The position numbers were made by a program, and so were the translations under genes. A DNA stretch of 64,000 nucleotides, from contig CALJHN010000005.1 in NCBI GenBank assembly GCA_938075455.1, forward strand, positions 1 through 64,000, written 5' to 3'. This document shows, one piece after another, positions 16,483 to 25,064 of the stretch (positions are counted from its first letter, which is position 1; the number at the start of each line of letters is the position of its first letter). The notes under the pieces were generated by a model that was not told the origin of the DNA, did no database searches, and worked only from the letters and a program-made list of their open reading frames with translations. This stretch comes from an uncultured Flavobacteriales bacterium. GTDB taxonomy: Bacteria > Bacteroidota > Bacteroidia > Flavobacteriales_D > Parvicellaceae.

Positions 16483-16983
16483 TTATTTAACTTCTAAAGC
16501 AATCACCCAATAATCCCAAAGTAAAGCAACTTCATTTTCTTTTACTATGAAAAGTAATTTTTCAGCGGATTTAGTTTTTTCCTTTGGAGAAACCTCTACT
16601 CTTAATTGATCTAAATCTTGACTGTAGTTATATGCCCCCCATTGATCAGGTTTTTTATTGAAAATCACTATACATTCTTTTTCATTCGGAATTATAAATA
16701 AAGAATACTTACCAGCCGGTAATTTCTCCCCTTCTACAATAATATCTTTATCCGTTTCAAAAGTTGTTGCTTCATTAGCACCAGCTCTCCATATTTTATC
16801 AAAAGGAACTAGTGCTCCCCAAATTTTTCGTCCCCTCACAGATGGACTTCCGTAATCTATAGATATAGTTGCTGTATTTATTTTTCCAGTGACATTTTCT
16901 CTTGGACTAGCTTTTGCCTTTTGTCCCACTGCAAAATTAGTAGTGGTAATGAAGATTAACAGTAAACCGATAATTTTTTTCAT
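16483..16983 (-). CDS. DUF2911 domain-containing secreted protein
   Basis: 166 residues. A signal peptide (about 1-20, ending in VGQ) is followed by a DUF2911 domain: SPRENVTGKI, IDYGSPSVRGRKIWG, PFDKIWRAGANEATTFE, PAGKYSLFIIP and a C-terminal LLWDYWVIALEV strand. The family is widespread in Bacteroidota and thought to be periplasmic; no biochemical role is established. It appears as a single gene. Confidence 0.88.
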   Translation of the reverse strand: MKKIIGLLLIFITTTNFAVGQKAKASPRENVTGKINTATISIDYGSPSVRGRKIWGALVPFDKIWRAGANEATTFETDKDIIVEGEKLPAGKYSLFIIPNEKECIVIFNKKPDQWGAYNYSQDLDQLRVEVSPKEKTKSAEKLLFIVKENEVALLWDYWVIALEVK

Positions 16984-17034
16984 AGTTTTTCTTTGAAATT
17001 AAAACAATAAAATATTAAAGTAGCTAATTTATAA

Positions 17035-17718
17035 TTAAACTGCGATAAAAATTTCTTTATCTAAATATCTTTTTTCAGCTCTTTCAAGAATTAAAGAATA
17101 AGAACCTTTTTTTTTGCTACTTTTTGTAAGGTCCATTACCTTTTCAGCGCCTTTTAGGTATTGCCCAAAAATAAACTCTGAATATTTATTTGGCGGACAA
17201 TCTAGTAATGAGCCTTTATACCTAAACCACATTTCTTTAAACATATTTTCATTCAATTCCTGATGAGCTAAATCAAAAAGCAAAAAATCCCAAGCCAATT
17301 TACTATCAAAACTTTTAAATAGGCTTTTAAATGGTTCTTGGAATTCATATCTTCTTATATCCTTTAAAAGCTGGTTAGAACTAGGATTATTTCTTCTAAC
17401 AAGCTCTTGATATACAATGTAGAGGAAATAATATTCCTTCTCTAAGTCGTAATTGTTTTTTATATTTTTAATTAACTCTCTTATAGAGAGTTCCTCGTTA
17501 TTTATGGCAAATGCTGTGAGTATTGCTTGGTGAATAAATTTATTAGTCATTCTAACACACATCGCCCTATCTTCAATGGTTATCACCTTACAGAATTCTA
17601 CATTTCTTAAAAGCACAGTCCTGTATATAGAATTAAAAACGCTGTCTTCAAATGGCAGATGTTTTTTAAACTTTAAACTGCTTATCCATGGAGATTCTTT
17701 CCATTTTTTATGTTTCAT
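17035..17718 (-). CDS. hypothetical protein downstream of asnB and CPXCG gene
   Basis: 227 residues, soluble, helix-rich, no known family recognised. Aromatic and charged residues alternate through the central region and the C-terminus is basic. It starts directly after the CPXCG gene stop (no gap), so the three genes asnB, CPXCG protein and this one are probably a single transcript. No signal peptide; presumably cytoplasmic. Confidence 0.65.
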   Translation of the reverse strand: MKHKKWKESPWISSLKFKKHLPFEDSVFNSIYRTVLLRNVEFCKVITIEDRAMCVRMTNKFIHQAILTAFAINNEELSIRELIKNIKNNYDLEKEYYFLYIVYQELVRRNNPSSNQLLKDIRRYEFQEPFKSLFKSFDSKLAWDFLLFDLAHQELNENMFKEMWFRYKGSLLDCPPNKYSEFIFGQYLKGAEKVMDLTKSSKKKGSYSLILERAEKRYLDKEIFIAV

Positions 17719-17901
17719 TTATTGTTCTATAGAATTAGCTTCAAAATAGGCAATTTCGCTTTCTAAAGTAGTATAGTCTATTTGAATAGGGTTACAACAT
17801 GTCTCACAATCTTCAATATAGGATTGGCCACTGACGGAAATATCTAATAACATAGATACTTTTTCCCAACAATAAGGACAGTCAAAAAAATATTCTTCCA
17901 T
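17719..17901 (-). CDS. CPXCG motif-containing cysteine-rich protein
   Basis: 60 residues. Two zinc-binding Cys pairs are visible, FDCPYCWE near the N-terminus and EDCETCCNP in the middle, followed by an acidic tail. This is the small CPXCG family common in Proteobacteria and Bacteroidota, function unknown. In this copy the first pair reads CPYC and the second CETC rather than the family-name CPXCG, a minor variation. It sits 10 bases after the asparagine synthase gene. Confidence 0.8.
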   Translation of the reverse strand: MEEYFFDCPYCWEKVSMLLDISVSGQSYIEDCETCCNPIQIDYTTLESEIAYFEANSIEQ

Positions 17902-17911
17902 AAATAGTGTT

Positions 17912-19819
17912 TTAATTTTCCATCCATCTTTCGTGCCACATTTGGAACATCAAAAAATACCATAACTGGGTGTCATATTCTTTTCTTCCTCCAAAAAAGT
18001 CAATCTTTAATTTTGCAATAAAATCCCAATTAAAAATCCCTTGTTTTTCTATACGATCTTTGTTTAGATACTCTTCGACATGTTCTCTTAGTTCGTTTTT
18101 TAGCCATTTTGCAATAGGGATTGCAAATCCCATTTTAGGTCTGTCTAAAAACTCTTTGGGAATATAGTCGTGAGTAATATCTCTTAAAATTCTTTTTTTT
18201 AACCCATTTTGGTATTTGTATTCATCTGGAAGTTGTGCAGCAAACTCTAATATTCTATGATCTAGCATTGGTTCACGAGCTTCTAAGCTATTTGTCATGG
18301 TTGCTCGGTCTACTTTTTGTAATATATCGTCTAGCATATAGGTTTGAAAGTCAATAGCCATCATATATGACAAAGGAGATTTAAAATTTTCTAACATTTC
18401 TTTGCTTTGAAACATAGTTGGTAAACTTTGAAATTCAGACTTTATAATATTTTTCATTTGCTCATTACTAAATTGTTGACTTAGACTTAGCATTATTTCT
18501 TTTTTATTTGGATTTTCAAGAAAAGTCTTTATCCTTTCATAACGATTGTGAAAATTGTATTTGTTCTTAAGAATAGGGATGTTTTCAGATGAAATATTCC
18601 CCATTGTATTAGCAATAATTTTACGTATAAACTGGGGAATTAAATTTAAAGTTTTTCCATAACGATGCATATAATCGTATCGGTTGTATCCACCAAAAAT
18701 CTCATCACCTCCATCTGCACTTAAAGCAACAGTAACATCTTTTCTTGCTGCTTTTGAAACAAGAGTAGTGGGAATTGCACTTGAATCTGCAAATGGTTCG
18801 TCATAGAAAAAAGGCAAATCCTTAATTATTTCAATAGCCTCTTTTTCTGTACAGTTTATTTCTGTATGTTCAGTCCCAAGATATTTTGCAATATCTCGAG
18901 CATATGGAGCCTCATTTAATCCAATGTCTGGCACACCAATAGTAAAAGTTTTTACTTTAGTTGTTGATTGTGTCTGAATTAAAGATGTAACAGTGGTGCT
19001 ATCATACCCACCGCTAAGAAAAACTCCAACGGGGACATCTGCTATCATTCTAAAGTTAAATGCAGATTTAAGAATTTCTTTAGTTTGAATTTTAGCCTCC
19101 TGAAAAGAAAGATTTAATTTGGGCTTGTTATAAAAATTGTAGACATTCCAATATTGGATTTCTTCTTGAGATTTGTTCTTTAAATCTATCTTTAAATAAT
19201 ATCCAGGTTTGATTTTTGTACAATTTTTAAAAATGCAATGTGGAGTTGGAACGTTGCCGTACTGCATATAGGCTGCAACTGCATTTATATCTAGTTTTTT
19301 TTCAAATTTAGGATGTTGGTGAAAAGACTTTAGCTCGGACGCAAATAAAATTAAATCATTTTTTTTATAATAAAATAATGGTTTCACACCTGCTCGATCT
19401 CTAATAAAAACAACTTCTTGTTTTTTTTCATCAAATAAAGCAATAGCAAACATTCCAATGAACCTTTCAACTGCTTTTATACCCCACTCTGCATATGCAT
19501 GAAGAATCATTTCTGTATCAGACTTCCCATTGAAATGATGACCGAGCTCTATTAATTCATTTTTAATATCTTGGTAATTATAAATTTCTCCGTTGTAAGT
19601 AATGTGGAGGTGGTTCAAGGCCATAGGCTGTTTCCCAGTCTTGCTTAAGTCAATTATCGATAGCCTCTTGTGGCCAAAACCAATTGTAGTATTTTTACAT
19701 TTAAATAGTGAAGTGCCTTCACCATCAGGTCCACGATGATGAAGAGGCTCAATCATGGATTGAATATTTGACTTCGTTGATTTTTTATGGAAGTCTATAA
19801 AACCTGCAATTCCACACAT
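17912..19819 (-). CDS. asnB: asparagine synthase (glutamine-hydrolysing)
   Basis: 635 residues. An N-terminal class II glutaminase domain starts MCGIAGF with the catalytic Cys2; SIIDLSKTGKQPM, NGEIYNY and SDTEMILHAY follow. The C-terminal ATP-pyrophosphatase synthetase domain has the SGGYDST P-loop near residue 270 and ALSADGGDEIFGGYNRY. It makes asparagine from aspartate using glutamine nitrogen. The length and the MLDHRILEFA region match the XrtA/exopolysaccharide-type AsnB branch as well as the housekeeping one, so a role in surface polymer synthesis is possible. First gene of an apparent three-gene operon. Confidence 0.93.
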   Translation of the reverse strand: MCGIAGFIDFHKKSTKSNIQSMIEPLHHRGPDGEGTSLFKCKNTTIGFGHKRLSIIDLSKTGKQPMALNHLHITYNGEIYNYQDIKNELIELGHHFNGKSDTEMILHAYAEWGIKAVERFIGMFAIALFDEKKQEVVFIRDRAGVKPLFYYKKNDLILFASELKSFHQHPKFEKKLDINAVAAYMQYGNVPTPHCIFKNCTKIKPGYYLKIDLKNKSQEEIQYWNVYNFYNKPKLNLSFQEAKIQTKEILKSAFNFRMIADVPVGVFLSGGYDSTTVTSLIQTQSTTKVKTFTIGVPDIGLNEAPYARDIAKYLGTEHTEINCTEKEAIEIIKDLPFFYDEPFADSSAIPTTLVSKAARKDVTVALSADGGDEIFGGYNRYDYMHRYGKTLNLIPQFIRKIIANTMGNISSENIPILKNKYNFHNRYERIKTFLENPNKKEIMLSLSQQFSNEQMKNIIKSEFQSLPTMFQSKEMLENFKSPLSYMMAIDFQTYMLDDILQKVDRATMTNSLEAREPMLDHRILEFAAQLPDEYKYQNGLKKRILRDITHDYIPKEFLDRPKMGFAIPIAKWLKNELREHVEEYLNKDRIEKQGIFNWDFIAKLKIDFFGGRKEYDTQLWYFLMFQMWHERWMEN

Positions 19820-19861
19820 GGCTTAACCATTCAATTAATAAATTAATTTTTGAAATTATAT

Positions 19862-20269
19862 TTACGGTTGAGGCCCAGAATTACCATCGTTTAATTGACC
19901 TATTTTAATTTCACTAACTAAACCTTCTTCAATATTTTCTCCGTTGCAGTCAATAGTATAATCGTAAGTATCAAATGGAATTTTATTGTCATCAAAACAT
20001 TTCCCGTCCTTACACAATATTTTAGTAGCTACATTGTCGCAATCCCCATTCCCATAATCAATTAAAGCAATTGTTTTACAGGCTTTTAAATATTTGACTT
20101 TCCCGGAAACAATACAATTACAATCGTCAGAAATTACGATAGGTTCGTATATAAATTTGTGAACTCCGGACAGTTTATTACAGTCATATTTATAGTCTAG
20201 TTTTTTATCTAATTTACTACAGCTGCAGAGCAGACTAAATATGACCCAAGAAAAAATAGATACTCTCAT
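19862..20269 (-). CDS. putative lipoprotein of unknown function
   Basis: 135 residues. The N-terminus has a hydrophobic segment ending in a lipobox-like LLCSCSK, so Cys16 or Cys18 may be lipidated. The mature part has eight further Cys (for example DDCNCIV and ILCKDGKC), suggesting disulphides outside the cytoplasm. No family recognised. Confidence 0.65.
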   Translation of the reverse strand: MRVSIFSWVIFSLLCSCSKLDKKLDYKYDCNKLSGVHKFIYEPIVISDDCNCIVSGKVKYLKACKTIALIDYGNGDCDNVATKILCKDGKCFDDNKIPFDTYDYTIDCNGENIEEGLVSEIKIGQLNDGNSGPQP

Positions 20270-20320
20270 AACTCAAAGTTAACTAAATAAACTAATATAA
20301 CCCTGTTTGAATATTGAAAA

Positions 20321-21121
20321 TCAGCACTTTATAATTTTAACGATATTTATTACATTACCGTAAACTACTTTAACTAAATAAACCCCTTTAGAGAAAGATG
20401 CGATATTGATTTTACTTTTATTAGAGCTAGCAACTAAAACTCCCGTTAAATCAAAAATTTCAGTATTTATATTACCATTAAAATTTGTAATAGAAATATT
20501 TAATAAATCTTTTGCAGGGTTTGGAGAAACAACAAGTTCATTTATGTACTCACTTCCAAATCCTGTATTAGAAGACGCCCCGTAAACATTGTCGAAATAA
20601 ATGATATTATCCTGTGATCTCCCTCCCAAATCAAAATCGGGGAATATTACAATTTGGTCTTTTGTTATAGGAAAAACTCCTATTCTTGAAGAAAAGTCAA
20701 AAGTAATTTTCTCCCATTGATTAATTAAAGTATTTGCTATTTTAATTTCTGGCTGAGCAGCACTTGCAGCATCAACAAATTTAATCCCTACATCACTTAT
20801 TACAGGTTTCCATACCATAATAGATACAGTACAATTATTATTATTAAAAGAAAAAGAGCCTATATCTGATCCATGCATTGACTCACACCCTGCCCAGGGC
20901 TCACCAGTTTGTAAAGCAGTAAATTTAGCCACAGTTGCTGAAGTGTTAATACCTGATGGATCTGGATTTGCTACGATTTCTAGTTCTGGGTTGGTGTCAT
21001 TTTCAAAAGTTGTCCATGTCCAATTTAATCCATTTCCACCCAATTCAAAATCAATAGGAACATTTTGTGCAAAAGGAAAAATAGTTAAGAAAAGTAGGAT
21101 TAGGGTTAATATAGTTTTCAT
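20321..21121 (-). CDS. secreted protein with T9SS type A sorting domain
   Basis: 266 residues. Signal peptide (about 1-18, ending in FAQ); a beta-sandwich of about 165 residues starting PIDFELGG that resembles carbohydrate-binding modules (a region ending in IIYFDNVYGA is typical); then a C-terminal sorting domain from about 190 (VVSPNPAKDLLNI, FDLTGVLV, FSKGVYLVKV). Type IX secretion would place it on the surface or outside. No catalytic domain, so it may be a free binding module. Confidence 0.8.
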   Translation of the reverse strand: MKTILTLILLFLTIFPFAQNVPIDFELGGNGLNWTWTTFENDTNPELEIVANPDPSGINTSATVAKFTALQTGEPWAGCESMHGSDIGSFSFNNNNCTVSIMVWKPVISDVGIKFVDAASAAQPEIKIANTLINQWEKITFDFSSRIGVFPITKDQIVIFPDFDLGGRSQDNIIYFDNVYGASSNTGFGSEYINELVVSPNPAKDLLNISITNFNGNINTEIFDLTGVLVASSNKSKINIASFSKGVYLVKVVYGNVINIVKIIKC

Positions 21122-21362
21122 ATTAACAGCAAGTTAAAGCAATTTCAATTAAAAACTTTTATCATATGTTAATTACAATGTAATAATTTAACTACATTAT
21201 TTTCAAATAGATTTTTAAGAAATATCCAAAGAATAATGTAAATCCAAAAGGCAGCAGGGATAAAAAAACAAGAGAAACTTCTACAAGAGACTCGGTATTC
21301 CGCTCCAAATACCTAAACCTTCACAAACGCCTCCGATATAATTTTGTTATCCAAATAAATTA

Positions 21363-22280
21363 TTATTCATCTATCACGTTATTTAGATCTTTTATATTCA
21401 TAATTAATTTTCCGTTATCTAACGACTTAAAATTAGTGGCAAAATTTTTATTCCAAATAATATCATCAACAACATAAGATTTTCTTGCTCTTGTTCTTTC
21501 AGAATAAATTTCATCAAATCCATTAACAAATATCAAAAATTCAGGATGTTGTTTAATAATATCTTCTTTAGTCTTCTCCCAAAATGGACTTTCCTTATTT
21601 ATTTTATGAACAAGAGTCCAAGTGAGAGCCATAATATCAATTTTAGGCAGGGTAATTGGCAATTCGTAATAAGTTCTAACCATGCTCCCCTCTTTATTCT
21701 CTTTACTAAATATGGTGATAATTTTTGCTTCTACATCTTGCAAGACAACATCTCTCAAGTTGGTTAATTTAAATTTAAAACTGTAGCCATCTTCATACTT
21801 TGAAAAAACAAAATTATCTGCAAATTTTAGCTTTGACCTAGGTCTTGAAAAGCGCCCATAAAGTAGACCAGTAGCTAGTGAAAAAGACATAAAACCCACA
21901 AAAGCCTCTACAGCAGCCACTATTTGAGTAAGAATTCCAACAGGGGCCAATGTCCCGTAACCAACAGTGGTAAATGTTTGGATAGAGAAAAAAAATGTTT
22001 GAAAGAATATTGGTCCATTTTCAGGACTAATTCCCAATATATTTTCACTTCCAAAATATAGGTAGATTATAGTGAAAAGAAGGTTGAAAATAATATACCC
22101 CACAAACAGGATTGAAAAAAACCAAGTCCAAGAAATTTCAACTAAATACTTAAAAATGTCTCTTATTCCCTTTGTTGATCCTTTTTTAATGACGTTGTAA
22201 GATCCGTCAGAGTTAATCATTCTCCTTACTTTTTCATCAATTTTAGTCCCTATACCAGGATCTTTAATTTCGTTGGCCAT
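21363..22280 (-). CDS. inward-rectifier potassium channel-like protein (Kir family)
   Basis: 305 residues. An N-terminal slide-helix region precedes the first transmembrane helix (about 53-77); the pore loop carries FTTVGYGTLAP with the K+ selectivity filter; the second helix is about 120-143 and the rest forms the beta-rich cytoplasmic domain (for example YYELPITLPKIDIMALTWTL). This matches prokaryotic KirBac channels in length and layout. It appears to be a single gene; physiological role in membrane potential is inferred. Confidence 0.88.
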   Translation of the reverse strand: MANEIKDPGIGTKIDEKVRRMINSDGSYNVIKKGSTKGIRDIFKYLVEISWTWFFSILFVGYIIFNLLFTIIYLYFGSENILGISPENGPIFFQTFFFSIQTFTTVGYGTLAPVGILTQIVAAVEAFVGFMSFSLATGLLYGRFSRPRSKLKFADNFVFSKYEDGYSFKFKLTNLRDVVLQDVEAKIITIFSKENKEGSMVRTYYELPITLPKIDIMALTWTLVHKINKESPFWEKTKEDIIKQHPEFLIFVNGFDEIYSERTRARKSYVVDDIIWNKNFATNFKSLDNGKLIMNIKDLNNVIDE

Positions 22281-22439
22281 TTATTAATTTTAATATTTAA
22301 AATTACTTATTTTTAGGAAAGTCCAAAAACATAAATGGTGCATCAATAATAAATTCTAAAAATTGAAGAAAAGAGAACTACATTGTAGAATTTTCAAATC
22401 AAGAAGTAGAAATTATAAAAAAAAGTAATTATATATTAA

Positions 22440-23180
22440 TTGAGTGAGGTGAGAGAAAAAAAGGGAATAAGAATCAATAAATTTTTAAGCGAGGCAGGCT
22501 TTTGTTCAAGAAGAGAGGCAGATAAATTAATTGATAAAAACAGGGTCAAAATCAATGGGGAAGTCCCATTAATAGGCACTAAAGTAATGCCAGGCGACAG
22601 AGTAACTGTAGATAAAAAAGTAATTAACGTTGGAAAGGAAAAATTCGTTTATCTAGCTTTTAACAAGCCCAAAGGAATAGTTTGTACAACAGATGTAAAA
22701 AGAGAAAAGAACAATATTATTGACTACTTAAATTATCCAAAAAGAATATTTCCAATAGGAAGGCTAGACAAACCAAGCCAGGGCTTGATTTTTTTAACCT
22801 CTGATGGCGATATTGTCAATAAAATATTGAGAACAAGCAACGATAATGAAAAAGAATATATGGTTACAGTAGATAAACCAATAACTAAAGAATTTGTTCA
22901 AAAAATGAGTTCTGGTTTACCCATATTGGGAACAATCACCAAAAAATGCGAAGTTAAAAAAATAGCAAATAAAAAATTTAAAATTGTCCTTACCCAGGGC
23001 CTTAATAGGCAAATAAGGAGAATGTGTGAATATTTGAATTATGAGGTGAAACAACTTAAGCGTGTCCGTATTATGAATATTAATTTAGACATAAGAGAAG
23101 GGGAGTGGCGTTATTTTACCACAAAAGAACTAAAAGAGATGCATCAAATTTTAAAAAAATCTACCAAAACAGCACTATGA
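22440..23180 (+). CDS. rluF: 23S rRNA pseudouridine synthase RluF-like
   Basis: 246 residues. An N-terminal S4 domain (RINKFLSEAGFCSRREADKL) is followed by an RsuA-family catalytic domain with GRLDKPSQGLIFLTSDG containing the catalytic Asp, NDNEKEY and the RQIRRMCEYLNYEV motif. The combination GRLDK-SQGL and NRQIRRMCE is characteristic of RluF, which modifies U2604 of 23S rRNA. A TTG start at 22440 is the best placed; a GTG three codons later is possible; no ATG is close. Confidence 0.88.
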   Translation: MSEVREKKGIRINKFLSEAGFCSRREADKLIDKNRVKINGEVPLIGTKVMPGDRVTVDKKVINVGKEKFVYLAFNKPKGIVCTTDVKREKNNIIDYLNYPKRIFPIGRLDKPSQGLIFLTSDGDIVNKILRTSNDNEKEYMVTVDKPITKEFVQKMSSGLPILGTITKKCEVKKIANKKFKIVLTQGLNRQIRRMCEYLNYEVKQLKRVRIMNINLDIREGEWRYFTTKELKEMHQILKKSTKTAL

Positions 23181-23197
23181 ATAATCTATTGGTGGTC

Positions 23198-24994
23198 TTA
23201 ATTTTTAAAAATGGTAGATGTTTTAACGAAGCTTTGATTGGTCAAGACCAATAGATAGGCGCCTTTTTCATGGCTAGACAAGTCTATAAAGTATTTTCTA
23301 TCCCCCTTTATAAAATTCCCTTCGTGAATAGTAGCTATTTTTTTACCAAGCATATCAAAAAGTTCCAATGATCCCTTAAATCCTTTGCTATTGTTAATTT
23401 CTATACAAGTAAGACCCCTAGACGGATTTGGGAAAACACGCCCAAAATCTGCATTTAGATCGGCAGTACCTACAAAATTTAGAATACTAAATTGGAAATG
23501 TCCTAAGGGGGCGGTTAATGGCCTTACTTGACTTTTTCCAGAGTTTGAAACAGCAGATATGTAATATTCAATACTACTTCCCAGAGTTTGTGCAGGTATG
23601 TCAGCAGCCCACTGATTTGCAGAGATATTGGTCATATTTAAAGTTAAAAAAGTAGAATCCGTAGAGCTTTTATAATGTAATGTAGCGTTACTAATACCAG
23701 AACTATGCATTATTAGTGCTTCTACATAATGAGGATTAATATTGTCTGTAGTATTACTTAACTCTTGGTGCGATATTAAAAGCGGATCACTTGCCCCAAT
23801 TGCCTTGGTTATACAATGAATTGCCCCGCCAGAGCCAATAATATTGGCACCAGAATTATCACAATCTATGCCAATAACTTCATATCCAGGCATGGCCTCT
23901 CTCAAAATTCTAAGACCTGTGGTGTCGTATTGAGTTCTGTAGGTTGGCACTAAAACTTTCTTATTTACAATTAAATTATTTGCATAAGTTCTGTAGGAAG
24001 GCCCACTCCAGCTGCCATTAGGGTAACCTCCAGAACTAGAGGGAACCATAGGAATTCTAATAATTTTATATGGAGTTCCGTAAACAGATGTAAAATTATC
24101 TTGAATGTATTGAATATTCATTTCAATTTGTGGGCCGTCAGAAACATTCAATGGAAACTCCCCAACTAGTAAAGTTTCTTCGTTTAATAGCTTCATGTGC
24201 ATGTCAATGTGGTGAATATCATCAAATGGCAAGACAGGCATTTTAATATAGGTATCAATTCCCATCCAGTCATCCATTAATTGGTCTATTTCAGCGGGTG
24301 TTTTATTAGTTAAGTTGAAATTGCCAGAACTGCTATTTTCATCGTCTACTAGTTCAGAAGAGAAACCAGTTCCAAAACCATCTGCCATGAAATTCCCTCC
24401 AGTATGCACTAAATCTGTTCCAGGTTGAGACATTTCATAGACAGGAATTCCTTTTAAGTTACCAATTACTCCAGGTGAATTGTTGTCGAAAGGTCTATTT
24501 CTATTGTAAATCCAGTCCACTAATATTAGAGAGTCTACATAGTCTTTGTATACAGTATTTCCACCATAGTCTCTCATCCAAATAGAATTATAATTAGTGG
24601 AAATAAAGTTTACATTGGTCAATGAAACACCATAGTTAGTCAATTCATTTTGAGCAGAATTTACATTATTACATAAGATAATTACTTCACACTCGGTCTG
24701 AGCTTCCTCAACTATTTTGGCTAGAATACTTTTATACCCTGTCCAGGTAATACATATTGCTTGTACCTCTTCCCACTCTGCCATTGTTCTTAAATTCCCT
24801 ACTGGCTGTGTGGTTATTACACTAGATGATCGACTATTATAATTATTTTTATAAGTGTAGACGGCCTCATCATTTAATTCATTAGCAGTAGACTTATTGG
24901 GGAGAATATTCTGAGAGAAATAAAAGGAGGACTGTATAAGGATTAAAAATGAAACAAAATATTTCATAAATAGAAATGAATTTAAAATTTTCAA
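23198..24994 (-). CDS. secreted agmatine deiminase / peptidylarginine deiminase-like protein with T9SS domain
   Basis: 598 residues. A signal peptide precedes a PAD_porph-type guanidino-deiminase domain (about 60-410): HTGGNFMADG, DDIHHIDMHMKLL and GSGGAIHCITKAIG with the catalytic Cys. Then comes a beta domain (about 420-510) and a C-terminal type A sorting domain (VFPNPSRGLTCIEIN). The closest characterised relatives hydrolyse agmatine or peptidyl-arginine; Porphyromonas PPAD is also exported by the type IX system. Whether this one acts on agmatine or protein arginine cannot be told from sequence. Confidence 0.85.
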   Translation of the reverse strand: MKILNSFLFMKYFVSFLILIQSSFYFSQNILPNKSTANELNDEAVYTYKNNYNSRSSSVITTQPVGNLRTMAEWEEVQAICITWTGYKSILAKIVEEAQTECEVIILCNNVNSAQNELTNYGVSLTNVNFISTNYNSIWMRDYGGNTVYKDYVDSLILVDWIYNRNRPFDNNSPGVIGNLKGIPVYEMSQPGTDLVHTGGNFMADGFGTGFSSELVDDENSSSGNFNLTNKTPAEIDQLMDDWMGIDTYIKMPVLPFDDIHHIDMHMKLLNEETLLVGEFPLNVSDGPQIEMNIQYIQDNFTSVYGTPYKIIRIPMVPSSSGGYPNGSWSGPSYRTYANNLIVNKKVLVPTYRTQYDTTGLRILREAMPGYEVIGIDCDNSGANIIGSGGAIHCITKAIGASDPLLISHQELSNTTDNINPHYVEALIMHSSGISNATLHYKSSTDSTFLTLNMTNISANQWAADIPAQTLGSSIEYYISAVSNSGKSQVRPLTAPLGHFQFSILNFVGTADLNADFGRVFPNPSRGLTCIEINNSKGFKGSLELFDMLGKKIATIHEGNFIKGDRKYFIDLSSHEKGAYLLVLTNQSFVKTSTIFKN

Positions 24995-25064
24995 TGAAAT
25001 TACAATTATTTTGGAGCTATATATGAGCGTTTAGAAATATTTTAAAATCAAGAAGAAAGAGGTC

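Noticed and set aside
21122..21362. Possible small gene or RNA in the 240-base gap before the Kir channel gene
   Set aside because: Only a weak AATGTA/TACATT inverted repeat is present; no ORF with start and plausible content.
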